Notes: generated from the letters alone by a model not told the origin. Shown: positions 8,220-16,818, numbered from the stretch's first letter. The stretch is 32,216 nt of DNA from Thermobrachium celere DSM 8682 (GCF_000430995.1 NZ_HF952022.1:44438-76653), one strand, 5' to 3'. Program-made: numbers and translations.

Positions 8220-8244
8220 GGGGCTAACTAATTAGCCCCTTTTT
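8220..8244. terminator. Bidirectional terminator between murA and malic enzyme
   Basis: GGGGCTAA (8220-8227) and TTAGCCCC (8232-8239) pair perfectly with a four-base loop and are followed by five T. The malic enzyme stop codon occupies the first three bases of the second arm. Confidence 0.9.
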
Positions 8245-9407
8245 GCTGCACCACTTTTTAAAGCGGCGTCATATACAGCTTTTGCAACTTTCTTTTGTAC
8301 TTGTAAATTAAATGGTTTAGGAATTATGTATTCTTCATTTAGTTCATTTTCTGTAACTGATTCTGCAATAGCAAGGGCTGCAGCTATTTTCATCTCTTCA
8401 TTTATTATTTTAGCTCTTGCATCAAGTGCACCTCTAAATATTCCAGGGAAGGCTAATACGTTATTAATTTGATTTGGAAAATCAGAACGACCGGTTCCAA
8501 CAATTCTTGCTCCAGCTTCCTTTGCTTCATTTGGGAAAATTTCTGGTGTTGGGTTTGCCATAGCAAATACAATGGCATCCTTATTCATTGTCTTTACCAT
8601 ATCTTTGGTTAGTACATTTGGAGCAGAAACACCTATGAATACGTCTGCACCTACTATAACATCCCTTAATGCACCCTTTTCATTATTTGGATTTGTAATT
8701 TCTGCTAACCTTTTCTTTGACTCATCTACATTTTCAATTCCCCTATATAATGCTCCAACTCTATCACAAACAACTATATTTTTAACTCCATAGGATATAA
8801 GGAGTTTACATATTGAGGTTCCTGCTGCACCAGCTCCATTTATAACTATCTTAATATCTTCAAGCCTTTTATTTACTATTTTAAGGGCGTTAATAAGGGC
8901 TGCTAAAGAAACAATTGCAGTGCCATGTTGGTCATCATGAAATACAGGAATGTCAAGCTTTTGCTTTAGTTTTTCTTCAATTTCAAAGCATCTTGGTGCA
9001 GATATATCCTCTAAATTTATTCCACCAAAGGAAGGAGATATTTTTACTATTGTATCTACAATTTCATCTACATCTTTTGTATTTAGAACAATTGGAAATG
9101 CATCTACATCGGCAAATTTTTTAAATAAAACTGCCTTGCCTTCCATGACAGGAAGAGAAGCAAGAGGACCTATATCACCAAGGCCTAAAACTGCAGTTCC
9201 ATCAGATACAACCGCAATGGTATTCCATTTTCTTGTATATGTATATACAAGTTCAGGATTTTTATGTATCTCTATACATGGTTGAGCAACTCCTGGTGTA
9301 TATGCAAGGGATAAGTCAGATGCATTATTTACCTCAACCCTTGATATAACCTCAATCTTACCTTTTTTTTCTTCATGAAATTTCAGTGCTTCATCATAAA
9401 TGCTCAT
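8232..9407 (-). CDS. NAD(P)-dependent malic enzyme
   Basis: This enzyme decarboxylates malate to pyruvate with reduction of NAD or NADP. At 391 residues it belongs to the short bacterial class without the phosphotransacetylase-like extension. The candidate catalytic Tyr36 lies in AYTPGVAQP and Lys91 in MEGKAVLF. Metal ligands sit in NLEDISAP and FHDDQHGTA, and the nucleotide fold shows NGAGAAGTS. An open frame extends 29 codons upstream, but ACGGGGTGATACT precedes the ATG at 9407, and family members begin near Ser-Ile-Tyr. The cofactor cannot be assigned safely. It may supply pyruvate and reducing power; the gene is alone and converges on murA. Confidence 0.92.
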   Translation of the reverse strand: MSIYDEALKFHEEKKGKIEVISRVEVNNASDLSLAYTPGVAQPCIEIHKNPELVYTYTRKWNTIAVVSDGTAVLGLGDIGPLASLPVMEGKAVLFKKFADVDAFPIVLNTKDVDEIVDTIVKISPSFGGINLEDISAPRCFEIEEKLKQKLDIPVFHDDQHGTAIVSLAALINALKIVNKRLEDIKIVINGAGAAGTSICKLLISYGVKNIVVCDRVGALYRGIENVDESKKRLAEITNPNNEKGALRDVIVGADVFIGVSAPNVLTKDMVKTMNKDAIVFAMANPTPEIFPNEAKEAGARIVGTGRSDFPNQINNVLAFPGIFRGALDARAKIINEEMKIAAALAIAESVTENELNEEYIIPKPFNLQVQKKVAKAVYDAALKSGAAKRG

Positions 9408-9459
9408 AGTATCACCCCGTAAATTAATATCAAGAATATTATAACATAAATAATTTCCA

Positions 9460-9488
9460 TTGTAGTTATAAAGGAAAAAAAGTAAAAT
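9460..9488 (+). promoter_or_regulatory. Promoter of walJ-htrA
   Basis: TTGTAG (9460-9465), 17 bases and TAAAAT (9483-9488) stand just ahead of the GAAAGGAGAGAG ribosome site of walJ. Confidence 0.5.
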
Positions 9489-9511
9489 ATACATATGAAA
9501 GGAGAGAGATT

Positions 9512-10300
9512 ATGGATTTTTGTACATTATACAGTGGAAGTAGTGGTAATTCTATATATATAGGTACGCACAGGACAAAGATTTTGGTAGATGCGGGATT
9601 AAGTGGGAAGAAAATACAAGAAGCTCTATTGGAAATAGGGGTAAATCCAAGTGAAATAAAGGCTATATTAATAACTCATGAACATGATGATCATATAAAG
9701 GCGGCTGGTATTCTATCAAGAAGGTTTAATATACCCATATATGCTAATGCAGAAACTTGGATTGCAATGGAATCACAGATAGGGGATGTAAAAGAAGAAA
9801 ATATTAAAGTTTTTAATAGATATGAACCTTTTGAAATAGGTGATATTACGGTTATTCCATTTAAAATTCCTCATGATGCATCTAACCCATGTGGATATAG
9901 TTTTGTTGAAAAAAATAAAAAAATATCAATAGCAACAGATATTGGTCATGCAAGCTTGGAGGTTAAAAATAATATCAAGGATTCCGATTTAATACTTCTA
10001 GAATCTAATCATGATGTTGAAATGTTGAAGGTTGGGCCATATCCATACCATCTTAAAAGAAGAGTTTTAAGTGATATAGGACATCTATCAAATGAGGATT
10101 GTGGCAGGACGATTGTGGATATACTAAATAGTAGGATAAAAAAGGTTGTACTAGGACATTTAAGTAAAATAAACAACTATCCAGAACTGGCCTATAGAAC
10201 AGTTGTATCAATTTTAGAATCAAATGGCATTAAAGATGGAGTGGATTTGGACTTAGATATTGCACATAGGGATAGGGTAGGTAAATATTATTCCATATAA
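9512..10300 (+). CDS. walJ: YycJ/WalJ-type metallo-beta-lactamase-fold hydrolase
   Basis: A 262-residue metallo-beta-lactamase-fold protein of the YycJ/WalJ family. The metal-binding HxHxDH motif is HEHDDH at residues 56-61, and further ligands are likely at the Asp of ATDIGHAS and the His of LGHLS. The N-terminal CTLYSGSSGNSIYI strand is typical of the family. YycJ proteins have been described as 5' exonucleases linked to mismatch repair, and genetically with wall homeostasis in Bacillus. Here it heads walJ-htrA-rlmH, the same order as the end of the Bacillus wal operon, but no walRK lies upstream. ATG after GAAAGGAGAGAG is a clear start, and htrA follows after 11 bases. Confidence 0.9.
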   Translation: MDFCTLYSGSSGNSIYIGTHRTKILVDAGLSGKKIQEALLEIGVNPSEIKAILITHEHDDHIKAAGILSRRFNIPIYANAETWIAMESQIGDVKEENIKVFNRYEPFEIGDITVIPFKIPHDASNPCGYSFVEKNKKISIATDIGHASLEVKNNIKDSDLILLESNHDVEMLKVGPYPYHLKRRVLSDIGHLSNEDCGRTIVDILNSRIKKVVLGHLSKINNYPELAYRTVVSILESNGIKDGVDLDLDIAHRDRVGKYYSI

Positions 10301-10311
10301 GAGGTGAGGTT

Positions 10312-11400
10312 ATGGAGTATTATGGCAGGAGGAGGCCTTCTGTATTTGGCTATTTTTTAGCAGCAATGTTCGGAGCAATATTAGGAGGATTTTTAATATT
10401 AACCTTTGCACCAGAGGCACTTATACAAAAGTTTCAACCCAAGGAACAGCCAAAGGTTGAAACTAAAAAAGAGGTAGTTTATGAAACTGTAAAGACAGAT
10501 ATCACAAGTGCAGCTGAAGAGGTTATTCCAGCGGTTGTGGGTATAAAAACAACAAAAATTCAAAGAAGCTTTTTTCAAAATAAGAGGATACAGGGTATAG
10601 GAAGTGGGGTTATTATAGATAAGGATGGATATATTTTAACTAATAATCATGTGGCAGGGTATTCATCTTCAGATATAGTAGTTTCATTATATGATGGTAG
10701 AGAAACGAATGGTAATGTAGTTTGGGCAGACGAAGTGTTAGACCTTGCTATTGTAAAGATAGAGGAAAAGAACTTAAATGTTGCAAGGCTTGGAGATTCT
10801 AAAAATGTTAAGATAGGCCAAACAGTTATTGCAATAGGTAATCCCCTTGGGCTTACATTCCAAAGGACAGTAACCGCAGGAATAATTAGTGCGCTAAATA
10901 GAACAATTGAAGTTTCTGAGGGTGTTTTTATGGAGGATTTGATTCAAACAGATGCTTCTATTAATCCTGGGAATAGTGGTGGACCACTTGTAAATACATC
11001 TGGTGAGGTTATTGGTATAAATACTGTTAAAGTAACTTCAGCAGAAGGGATAGGATTTGCAGTTCCGGTTAATATAATAAAGCCAATAATAGATTCAATT
11101 AAAAGAACAGGTCGCTTTGAAACTCCATCTCTTGGAATTAAAGCCTTTGATAAGAACCTTGCAGGGTATTTTGAATTTAAGATACAAAAGGGGATATATG
11201 TTTATGATGTGTTAAGAGGTGGCCCTGCAGCTAGAGCAGGAATTAAAGAGGGAGATATAATAATAGCAATTGATGATAGGGAAGTAAACACAATGATGGA
11301 ACTAAAGGAGGAAATATATAAAAAGGGTGTAGGAAGTACTTGTAAGGTAACCATTAAAACACCTGTTGGGACAATAAAAACAGTGGATGTTAATTTGTAG
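10312..11400 (+). CDS. htrA: HtrA/DegP-type serine protease, membrane-anchored
   Basis: A trypsin-fold protease and chaperone of 362 residues that handles misfolded proteins at the outer face of the membrane. One membrane segment (about 11-32) follows a short Arg-rich cytosolic tail. The triad is His113 in TNNHV, Asp144 in LDLAIV and Ser222 in NPGNSGGP. A single PDZ domain covers about 272-360, as in Bacillus HtrA proteins rather than E. coli DegP, which has two. A GAGGTGAGGTT ribosome site precedes the ATG. The gene is probably cotranscribed with walJ and is followed by a hairpin that includes its TAG stop. Confidence 0.93.
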   Translation: MEYYGRRRPSVFGYFLAAMFGAILGGFLILTFAPEALIQKFQPKEQPKVETKKEVVYETVKTDITSAAEEVIPAVVGIKTTKIQRSFFQNKRIQGIGSGVIIDKDGYILTNNHVAGYSSSDIVVSLYDGRETNGNVVWADEVLDLAIVKIEEKNLNVARLGDSKNVKIGQTVIAIGNPLGLTFQRTVTAGIISALNRTIEVSEGVFMEDLIQTDASINPGNSGGPLVNTSGEVIGINTVKVTSAEGIGFAVPVNIIKPIIDSIKRTGRFETPSLGIKAFDKNLAGYFEFKIQKGIYVYDVLRGGPAARAGIKEGDIIIAIDDREVNTMMELKEEIYKKGVGSTCKVTIKTPVGTIKTVDVNL

Positions 11401-11420
11401 GCCTAAACAGGCCTATTTTT
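11398..11420 (+). terminator. Terminator or attenuator between htrA and rlmH
   Basis: TAGGCCT (11398-11404) and AGGCCTA (11409-11415) pair perfectly over an AAAC loop and are followed by five T. The stem starts at the htrA stop codon. It stands only 21 bases before the rlmH start, so rlmH expression would depend on read-through or an internal promoter. Confidence 0.75.
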
Positions 11421-11440
11421 ATTCAGAAAGGAGAAGGGAT

Positions 11441-11920
11441 ATGAATATTATAATAATATCAGTTGGTAAGTTGAAGGAAAAATATTTAAAGGAAGGAATA
11501 AATGAGTACCTAAAGAGGTTATCAAAATATGCAAAGGTAGATATAATAGAAGTTCCAGATGAAAAGGCTCCGGACAACCTCTCACCAAAGGAAGAGGAAT
11601 TGGTTAAGGAAAAGGAAGGGCAAGGGATTTTAAAACATATAAAGGACAATATGTATGTTGTTGCACTTGATATAAAGGGTAAGCAGCTTTCATCTGAGGA
11701 GCTTGCAGAATTTTTAAGCCAAAGGGCTCTTTTAGGAGAGAGTAGTATAGCTTTTATAATAGGTGGTTCTCTAGGTCTTTCTCAATCAGTTTTAAATAGA
11801 GCAAACTATAAACTATCCTTCTCAAAGATGACCTTTCCACATCAACTTATGAGACTAATTCTTCTTGAACAAATTTACAGGGGATTTAGGATTATAAACG
11901 GTGAACCGTACCATAAGTGA
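11441..11920 (+). CDS. rlmH: 23S rRNA pseudouridine-1915 N3-methyltransferase
   Basis: RlmH is a SPOUT-class methyltransferase that uses SAM to methylate pseudouridine 1915 in helix 69 of 23S rRNA. From the ATG at 11441 the product is 159 residues, the standard length. The SAM-binding knot segment [10 protein letters not shown] and the C-terminal [13 protein letters not shown] are both intact. An 18-codon upstream extension crosses the htrA stop and terminator and is not credible; AAAGGAGAAGGG gives the start. It closes the walJ-htrA-rlmH block. Confidence 0.95.
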   Translation: MNIIIISVGKLKEKYLKEGINEYLKRLSKYAKVDIIEVPDEKAPDNLSPKEEELVKEKEGQGILKHIKDNMYVVALDIKGKQLSSEELAEFLSQRALLGESSIAFIIGGSLGLSQSVLNRANYKLSFSKMTFPHQLMRLILLEQIYRGFRIINGEPYHK

Positions 11921-11989
11921 TATAAATATACTGATTTAAAGAGAAAACATGAGAAAAACTGTTTATTTAAGTGGTTTTTGAGTTTTATT

Positions 11990-12008
11990 GCTTATTTTAA
12001 GCTTTTTT
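11990..12008 (+). terminator. Weak terminator after rlmH
   Basis: GCTTA (11990-11994) and TAAGC (11998-12002) form a short stem with six T after it. The stem is only five base pairs, so its efficiency is uncertain. The remaining bases to 12088 hold a TATAAT at 12037-12042 without a clear -35 box. Confidence 0.4.
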
Positions 12009-12088
12009 ATCACTTATATTTATAAAGTAAATAAAATATAATTTAAAAGTGTTTGTTAAATATAAGTAATATGTGGGGGTATATGTTT

Positions 12089-13456
12089 ATGGTAAGAAAG
12101 TTAATATCAAAATTTCTATTAACACTACTGTTTGTTTTTTGTTTTACAGCACTCATTCCGATTACATACTTTAGTGTAGCTAAAGCGGAAGGGAATGCAG
12201 AACAAGGTAACGAAATAATTCCAGTGGAGAGGGTAGTTTTTGAAAATGTAGAGGTTGAAAACGATAAGTATCAGAAAAAGCTAAAAGTAGGAGAGAGTTT
12301 TGAACTTAAGATAAAAGTCCAACCAGAAAATGCAGTATATGAAGAAGTTATTTGGAGTTCAAGTAATGAAAAAGTAGCTGTAGTTGATAATAATGGTAAA
12401 GTTATTGCAAAGACGATAGGTGAATTAACAATAAAAGTTACAGTTAAGTCAAAGATAAATGAAGAGATAAAAGAAGTGACAGCAGAATGTAAAATAATTG
12501 TAGAGCCTATTAATGTATCTGGTGTAATATTGACTGAAACTAAGAAAAAAGTGAAGATAGGTGAAACATTTAATTTAACTGCAAAGGTATTTCCTGAAAA
12601 TGCAACAAATAAAGGAGTAAAATGGGATATAAAGGATAAAGATAAAAATAAAAATGTAGTTTTAGTTGACAACAATGGAAAAGTAACTGCAGTTGGAATT
12701 GGAACTGCAAAAATCATTGTTACAACATTAGATGGGGGATTTAAAGCAGAATGTGAAGTAGAGGTTATACCTTTAAATCTTCAGGATATTGAAAAAAGAA
12801 TAGTTTCATCTATTCCTACAGCAACAATAAAGTTAGATACAAATATATATACATCTAGTGTTAAAGGAAAAGTTAAAACTAAGGTTTTAAAGGGAACAAA
12901 GGTAATAATATTAGATAATAAAGAAGAGTGGTATTTAATAAAGCTTCAAAATGGAATAGTAGGCTGGATTAAAAAAAGTTATTTAATTATAAATCCTAGC
13001 CCAATTTTAAAGGATACACTAAGAAAAGAGGACTTAGAGCTATATGTAAATAGTAAAAATTTTAAGTCAAAAACAAATTATTTTGTATGGGTTGATATTG
13101 CAAGACAGAGAACATATGTATTTATGAAAGATAAAAAGGGAAAATACAACTTGATAAAGGATTTTGTAGTTGCAACAGGTAAGGATGCTACTCCAACGAT
13201 AATAGGATTATTTGAACTTGATGGACAAAGAGGTACATGGAAATACTTCCCTCAATACAAGGTTGGAGTAAAGAATTGGATAAGATTAAAGGGAGGATAT
13301 CTATTCCACTCTATACTATTTGCTAAGGATGGAAAGACTATTTTAAATCCTAATGTTGGTAAAAAATTATCTCACGGATGTATAAGAATGAAGGTAGATG
13401 ATTCATATTGGTTTTACAAAAATATACCTTCAAAGACAACTGTTTGGGTAAATTGA
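12089..13456 (+). CDS. Secreted Ig-like/SH3b/L,D-transpeptidase
   Basis: A 455-residue exported protein. A signal peptide (about 1-34, ending Ala-Lys-Ala) is followed by two Big_2-type Ig-like domains, each with a VDNNGKV segment, then an SH3b domain (GWIKKSYL at its end) and a C-terminal YkuD L,D-transpeptidase domain. The catalytic motif is SHGCIR at 428-433 with Cys431; an upstream His is in LFHSILF. Such enzymes form 3-3 cross-links in peptidoglycan or attach proteins to it, and resist most beta-lactams. Several ATG codons precede the chosen one, but the GTGGGGGT ribosome site fits only the ATG at 12089. Two tandem Ig domains probably act as a spacer through the wall. Confidence 0.9.
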   Translation: MVRKLISKFLLTLLFVFCFTALIPITYFSVAKAEGNAEQGNEIIPVERVVFENVEVENDKYQKKLKVGESFELKIKVQPENAVYEEVIWSSSNEKVAVVDNNGKVIAKTIGELTIKVTVKSKINEEIKEVTAECKIIVEPINVSGVILTETKKKVKIGETFNLTAKVFPENATNKGVKWDIKDKDKNKNVVLVDNNGKVTAVGIGTAKIIVTTLDGGFKAECEVEVIPLNLQDIEKRIVSSIPTATIKLDTNIYTSSVKGKVKTKVLKGTKVIILDNKEEWYLIKLQNGIVGWIKKSYLIINPSPILKDTLRKEDLELYVNSKNFKSKTNYFVWVDIARQRTYVFMKDKKGKYNLIKDFVVATGKDATPTIIGLFELDGQRGTWKYFPQYKVGVKNWIRLKGGYLFHSILFAKDGKTILNPNVGKKLSHGCIRMKVDDSYWFYKNIPSKTTVWVN

Positions 13457-13466
13457 TTTTGAGTAC

Positions 13467-13495
13467 TTGATATATAGTTTTAATTTTGCTAAAAT
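13467..13495 (+). promoter_or_regulatory. Promoter of the fluoride-responsive operon
   Basis: TTGATA (13467-13472), 17 bases and TAAAAT (13490-13495) place the transcription start near 13501, exactly at the 5' end of the riboswitch aptamer. Confidence 0.7.
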
Positions 13496-13500
13496 AAACT

Positions 13501-13551
13501 AAGGTGATGGAGTTCACCTTTAACCGCCTTTTGGCTAATGACTCCTACAGA
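13501..13551 (+). ncRNA. Fluoride riboswitch (crcB motif)
   Basis: The conserved crcB-motif blocks are present in order: GGTGATGGAGTTCACC (P1, 13503-13507 with 13514-13518), AACCGCC, a TTTT loop, GGCTAATG and ACTCCTAC. The P1 loop GGAGT (13509-13513) can pair with ACTCC (13541-13545) to make the fluoride-dependent pseudoknot. ACTCC is also the start of the terminator stem, so ligand binding and termination exclude each other: fluoride should turn the operon on. The two genes controlled are both of kinds known from this riboswitch class. Confidence 0.93.
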
Positions 13552-13581
13552 TAACTTTATGTTTTCTGTAGGAGTTTTTTT
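13541..13581 (+). terminator. Riboswitch-controlled terminator
   Basis: Arms 13541-13551 and 13565-13575 pair perfectly over 11 bases with a 13-base loop, followed by a T-run to 13581. The 5' arm is shared with the aptamer pseudoknot, which makes this the expression platform. Confidence 0.92.
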
Positions 13582-13616
13582 GTTTTGGACATAATATTAT
13601 TGAGGGAGGGTTTAAA

Positions 13617-14825
13617 ATGACGGCAAGTATAGCATTACTTTTAATTTTAGGTTTATTTTCAAACTACATATTTACCAAAATAAAGCTTCCAGGACTTCTT
13701 GGGATGTTAATTTTAGGTGTTGTTGCAGGACCTTATGTATTTAATATACTTGATCCTGAACTTTTAAAAATATCTGCTGACTTAAGAAAGATAGCTTTAG
13801 TTATTATTCTTCTTAGAGCTGGGCTTGGTATTAGTAGAAATGATCTAAATAAGGTAGGTGCAACAGCACTTAAATTTAGTTGTATTCCAGGTATATTTGA
13901 AGGATTTACAATTGCATTTATATCAACAAAGATATTAGGATTTTCATTTATAGAGGGTGGAATACTAGGTTTTATAATTGCAGCAGTATCTCCAGCAGTT
14001 GTTGTACCTCAGATGTTAGAGTTTATGGAAAAGAAAATAGGTACAAATAAAGGTATACCAACAATAATATTAGCAGGGGCTTCAATAGATGACGTTTTTG
14101 CAATAACGTTATTTTCAACATTTTTAGGACTTTATAGTGGAAGCCATGTAAATATAGGAATAGAATTATTTAAAATACCTGTATCAATAATTTTAGGTAT
14201 ACTATTAGGTTTAATTATTGGATTTATTATGGTTTGGATGTTTAAAAAGTACCATATTAGAGATACAAAGAAGGTAGCTTTAATTTTAGGCTCAGCTATT
14301 CTGCTTACAGTAATAGAGAATGAGTTGAAAAATAAAATTGAAATTGCAGGACTTTTAGGAGTAATGACTATAGGTTTTATACTACTTGAAAAAATTCCAA
14401 ATGTAGCCAAAAGATTGGCTTCAAAGTTTAATAAAATGTGGGTATTTGCAGAGATATTTTTATTTGTTCTAGTAGGATCTCAAGTAAACATAAATGTTGC
14501 ACTTAATGCAGGTCTTAAGGGACTGTTGGTAATTTTTATTGGACTTATTGGTAGAAGTTTAGGGGTTTTAGTTTCAACACTTGGAACAGATTTGAATTGG
14601 AAGGAAAGGGTATTTTGTATGATAGCCTATATTCCAAAGGCTACTGTTCAAGCGGCAATAGGAGCAATTCCTTTATCATTAGGTATTCCTTCAGGTGAAG
14701 TTATTTTAGCTGTTGCAGTATTGTCTATTCTTGTAACAGCACCACTTGGAGCGGTGTTTATAAAGCTATCGGCAAACTACTTACTAGAAAGGGAAGAGGA
14801 TAGATTGCAAAGAGAGGTTAGCTAA
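13617..14825 (+). CDS. Cation:proton antiporter (CPA family), fluoride-switch-controlled
   Basis: A membrane protein of 402 residues that is hydrophobic throughout, with about 12 segments, matching the Na/H exchanger fold. Ion-binding candidates are Asp158-Asp159 in ASIDDVF, the place of the conserved Asp pair in electrogenic exchangers, and the AAVSPAVVVPQ segment matches the crossed-helix region. Family members exchange Na+ or another cation for H+. Its place directly behind a fluoride riboswitch suggests a role in fluoride stress, perhaps in restoring pH or ion balance after F-/H+ exchange; direct fluoride transport is not shown. The ATG follows GAGGGAGGG. The CLC-F gene starts 15 bases downstream. 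Confidence 0.87.
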   Translation: MTASIALLLILGLFSNYIFTKIKLPGLLGMLILGVVAGPYVFNILDPELLKISADLRKIALVIILLRAGLGISRNDLNKVGATALKFSCIPGIFEGFTIAFISTKILGFSFIEGGILGFIIAAVSPAVVVPQMLEFMEKKIGTNKGIPTIILAGASIDDVFAITLFSTFLGLYSGSHVNIGIELFKIPVSIILGILLGLIIGFIMVWMFKKYHIRDTKKVALILGSAILLTVIENELKNKIEIAGLLGVMTIGFILLEKIPNVAKRLASKFNKMWVFAEIFLFVLVGSQVNINVALNAGLKGLLVIFIGLIGRSLGVLVSTLGTDLNWKERVFCMIAYIPKATVQAAIGAIPLSLGIPSGEVILAVAVLSILVTAPLGAVFIKLSANYLLEREEDRLQREVS

Positions 14826-14840
14826 ATTGGGGGGAGATAG

Positions 14841-16166
14841 ATGCATAGAAGGGTGATCAATTTTATAAAAAAGCTTGATCATTTTATTTTAATGCTTTCT
14901 CTTATAAAATGGTTTTTTTTAAGTAGTATAGTTGGATGTGTTATGGGGATTCTGTCAGCTTTATTTTTAAAAAGCTTAAAATTAGCAACAGATTTAAGAG
15001 AGTTAAATCCATGGCTTTTATTCTTACTTCCCTTTGCAGGAGCATTTGTAAGTTTTCTATATTCAAGGTATGGAAAAAATTCTGCTAAAGGAAACAATTT
15101 AATTATAGAACAGGCGTATTATGGAGATAGGGAAATACCGTTAAGGATGTCTGTTTTGGTGTTCTTAGGTACATTTTTAACACACTTATTTGGAGGATCA
15201 GCAGGAAGAGAAGGTACGGCAGTACAAATGGGTGGAAGTGTATCAGAATTTATAGGAAGATTATTTAAATTAGATAAGCATGATATGAAAATTATTTTAA
15301 TGTGTGGTATAAGCAGTGGGTTTGGTTCAGTCTTTGGTACACCTCTTGCAGGAACTATATTTGCTGTGGAAGTTATTGCTATAGGATATATGCATTATGA
15401 GGCTCTCATCCCTTCATTTATGTCTGCTTTTATAGGAGATTATGTTGCTACTTTAGTTGGAGCAACACATTCACATTATCACATTTATTCTGTACCAGCT
15501 GTAACACCAATAAATGTAATAAAGGTTATAGTTGCGGCAGCAATTTTTGGAATAATGAGCATTATTTTTAGTGAGGGTGTTCATATATCAAAATCTCTAT
15601 TTAATAGAATAACTAAGAATGCAGTCCTAAAAAGTTTTATTGGAGGATGTATGGTTATTTTATTAACATATATTTTTGATACAAGGGAGTATTTAGGGTT
15701 AGGGCTTCCTATGATTAAGGCTGCATTTGATGGGCATGTACCAAAATACAGTTTTATTTTAAAAACTTTATTTACATCTGTTACGTTAGGTGCAGGTTTT
15801 CAAGGTGGAGAAGTAACTCCTATATTCTTTGTTGGTTCAACTTTAGGAAATATACTATCTAATATACTTTTGCTTCCTGCTTCATTTTTAGCTGCACTTG
15901 GTCTTATATCTGTATTTTGTGGTGCTACTAATACACCAATTTCATCATTTATTTTGGGTATTGAGATGTTTGGAAGTCATGGAGTTGTATTTATGTTTAT
16001 TGCATGTATAGTAAGCTACCTTTTTTCAGGACACTATGGAATTTATACATCTCAAAGGGTATATAAGAGTAAAAGTAGGATGCTGAATATTTATAATGAA
16101 AAGACTTTAAAGGATATAAGGGAGCTTAAGATAAAGAGAATATTAATGAAACAAGGAGAGCACTAG
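14841..16166 (+). CDS. CLC-F type fluoride/proton antiporter
   Basis: A 441-residue CLC-family transporter. In place of the chloride-type GSGIP filter it has GNNLI at 84-88, and in place of GREGP it has GREGT at 122-126 with gating Glu124. Both changes mark the CLC-F clade, whose members export fluoride in exchange for protons. Most of the rest is membrane segments, with the usual CLC repeat around GTPLAGTIFAVE. GGGGGGAGAT precedes the ATG. Position second in a fluoride-riboswitch operon independently supports the function, so a generic chloride channel name would be misleading. A hairpin with the TAG stop in its loop ends the operon. Confidence 0.93.
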   Translation: MHRRVINFIKKLDHFILMLSLIKWFFLSSIVGCVMGILSALFLKSLKLATDLRELNPWLLFLLPFAGAFVSFLYSRYGKNSAKGNNLIIEQAYYGDREIPLRMSVLVFLGTFLTHLFGGSAGREGTAVQMGGSVSEFIGRLFKLDKHDMKIILMCGISSGFGSVFGTPLAGTIFAVEVIAIGYMHYEALIPSFMSAFIGDYVATLVGATHSHYHIYSVPAVTPINVIKVIVAAAIFGIMSIIFSEGVHISKSLFNRITKNAVLKSFIGGCMVILLTYIFDTREYLGLGLPMIKAAFDGHVPKYSFILKTLFTSVTLGAGFQGGEVTPIFFVGSTLGNILSNILLLPASFLAALGLISVFCGATNTPISSFILGIEMFGSHGVVFMFIACIVSYLFSGHYGIYTSQRVYKSKSRMLNIYNEKTLKDIRELKIKRILMKQGEH

Positions 16167-16174
16167 CTCTCCTT
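16153..16174. terminator. Bidirectional terminator after the CLC-F gene
   Basis: AAGGAGAG (16153-16160) and CTCTCCTT (16167-16174) pair perfectly; the six-base loop contains the CLC-F stop codon. A T-rich tail (TATCTTTT) follows. The convergent Mpv17-like gene ends on the last base of the distal arm. Confidence 0.8.
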
Positions 16175-16818
16175 TATCTTTTAGCTATTGAAAGAATTGC
16201 ACCAAGGGCTATAGATAAAAATGAAGCCATAAGAACTCTATATTCAGAGGGTAAAAGAAAAGTAATTGTATGGGCAGGAACCCAGAAGAAAGGAATGGTT
16301 TTTAAAACTACAAAACTTATATACCCATACCAATCTATTTTATTTACTACGTCCTTAAGATTTGTTTTTAATATTAAACTTAACTTACCTTGTCCAAGAT
16401 CTATATATGTATCAGTAATCCTATGTAGTGCCATGAAGGTAGGAGCAAATATTGTATTCATTATGAAGCTTGTAAAAAAAGCAAATACAAAGGGATAGCT
16501 GCTATTTGGAAGCAGGCCTTTATTCATTGAAGCTAATACACCTTGTGCAAAAACTTCAAATACAAGTGTAAATGCCATACCAAATAACCCCCAAACTATA
16601 AACCTATATGTTAATCCGTATGGCTTTTTATAGTCTCCAACTTTTAATCTAATAGCAAGTAGTTCCCCCAATGTAGCAAGTATAGAAACCTTAATAAAGC
16701 CCATGATATATGGGTGCGATTTGGTTGCATTAATAAAAGCTAAATGAGTTGGTTTATAGATTAGAAGAAAGGCTATTAGTATTATTGTAGCAATCCAAAT
16801 GAGATCTTTTTTCTTCAT
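16174..16818 (-). CDS. Mpv17/PMP22-like integral membrane protein
   Basis: A 214-residue polytopic membrane protein. The C-terminal region, FFWVPAHTITFLLPSEYRV followed by a hydrophobic Ser/Leu segment, resembles the Mpv17/PMP22 signature (a Trp-x-Pro near an Asn/Thr-Phe, then Pro-x-x-Tyr-Arg-Val). Mpv17 proteins are best known from mitochondria and peroxisomes; bacterial members have no established function. The N-terminus has a membrane helix after Met-Lys-Lys-Lys-Asp. A 27-codon upstream extension is rejected because GGGGGGATAAT precedes the ATG at 16818. A TATAAT-type -10 lies at 16857-16852 without a clear -35. It converges on the fluoride operon. The family call is by pattern only. Confidence 0.65.
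   Translation of the reverse strand: MKKKDLIWIATIILIAFLLIYKPTHLAFINATKSHPYIMGFIKVSILATLGELLAIRLKVGDYKKPYGLTYRFIVWGLFGMAFTLVFEVFAQGVLASMNKGLLPNSSYPFVFAFFTSFIMNTIFAPTFMALHRITDTYIDLGQGKLSLILKTNLKDVVNKIDWYGYISFVVLKTIPFFWVPAHTITFLLPSEYRVLMASFLSIALGAILSIAKR

Noticed and set aside
9408-9494. N-terminal extension of malic enzyme
   Set aside because: The extra 29 residues are Tyr/Asn/Leu-rich and unlike the family. GGGGTGAT stands before the ATG at 9407, and the extension would cover the intergenic promoter region.
11387-11440. Extended rlmH start overlapping the end of htrA
   Set aside because: The extension translates the terminator hairpin. From 11441 the protein has exactly the usual 159 residues and a good ribosome site.
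14841-16166. Generic chloride channel annotation for the CLC gene
   Set aside because: The GNNLI and GREGT motifs and the upstream fluoride riboswitch point to the fluoride-exporting clade instead.
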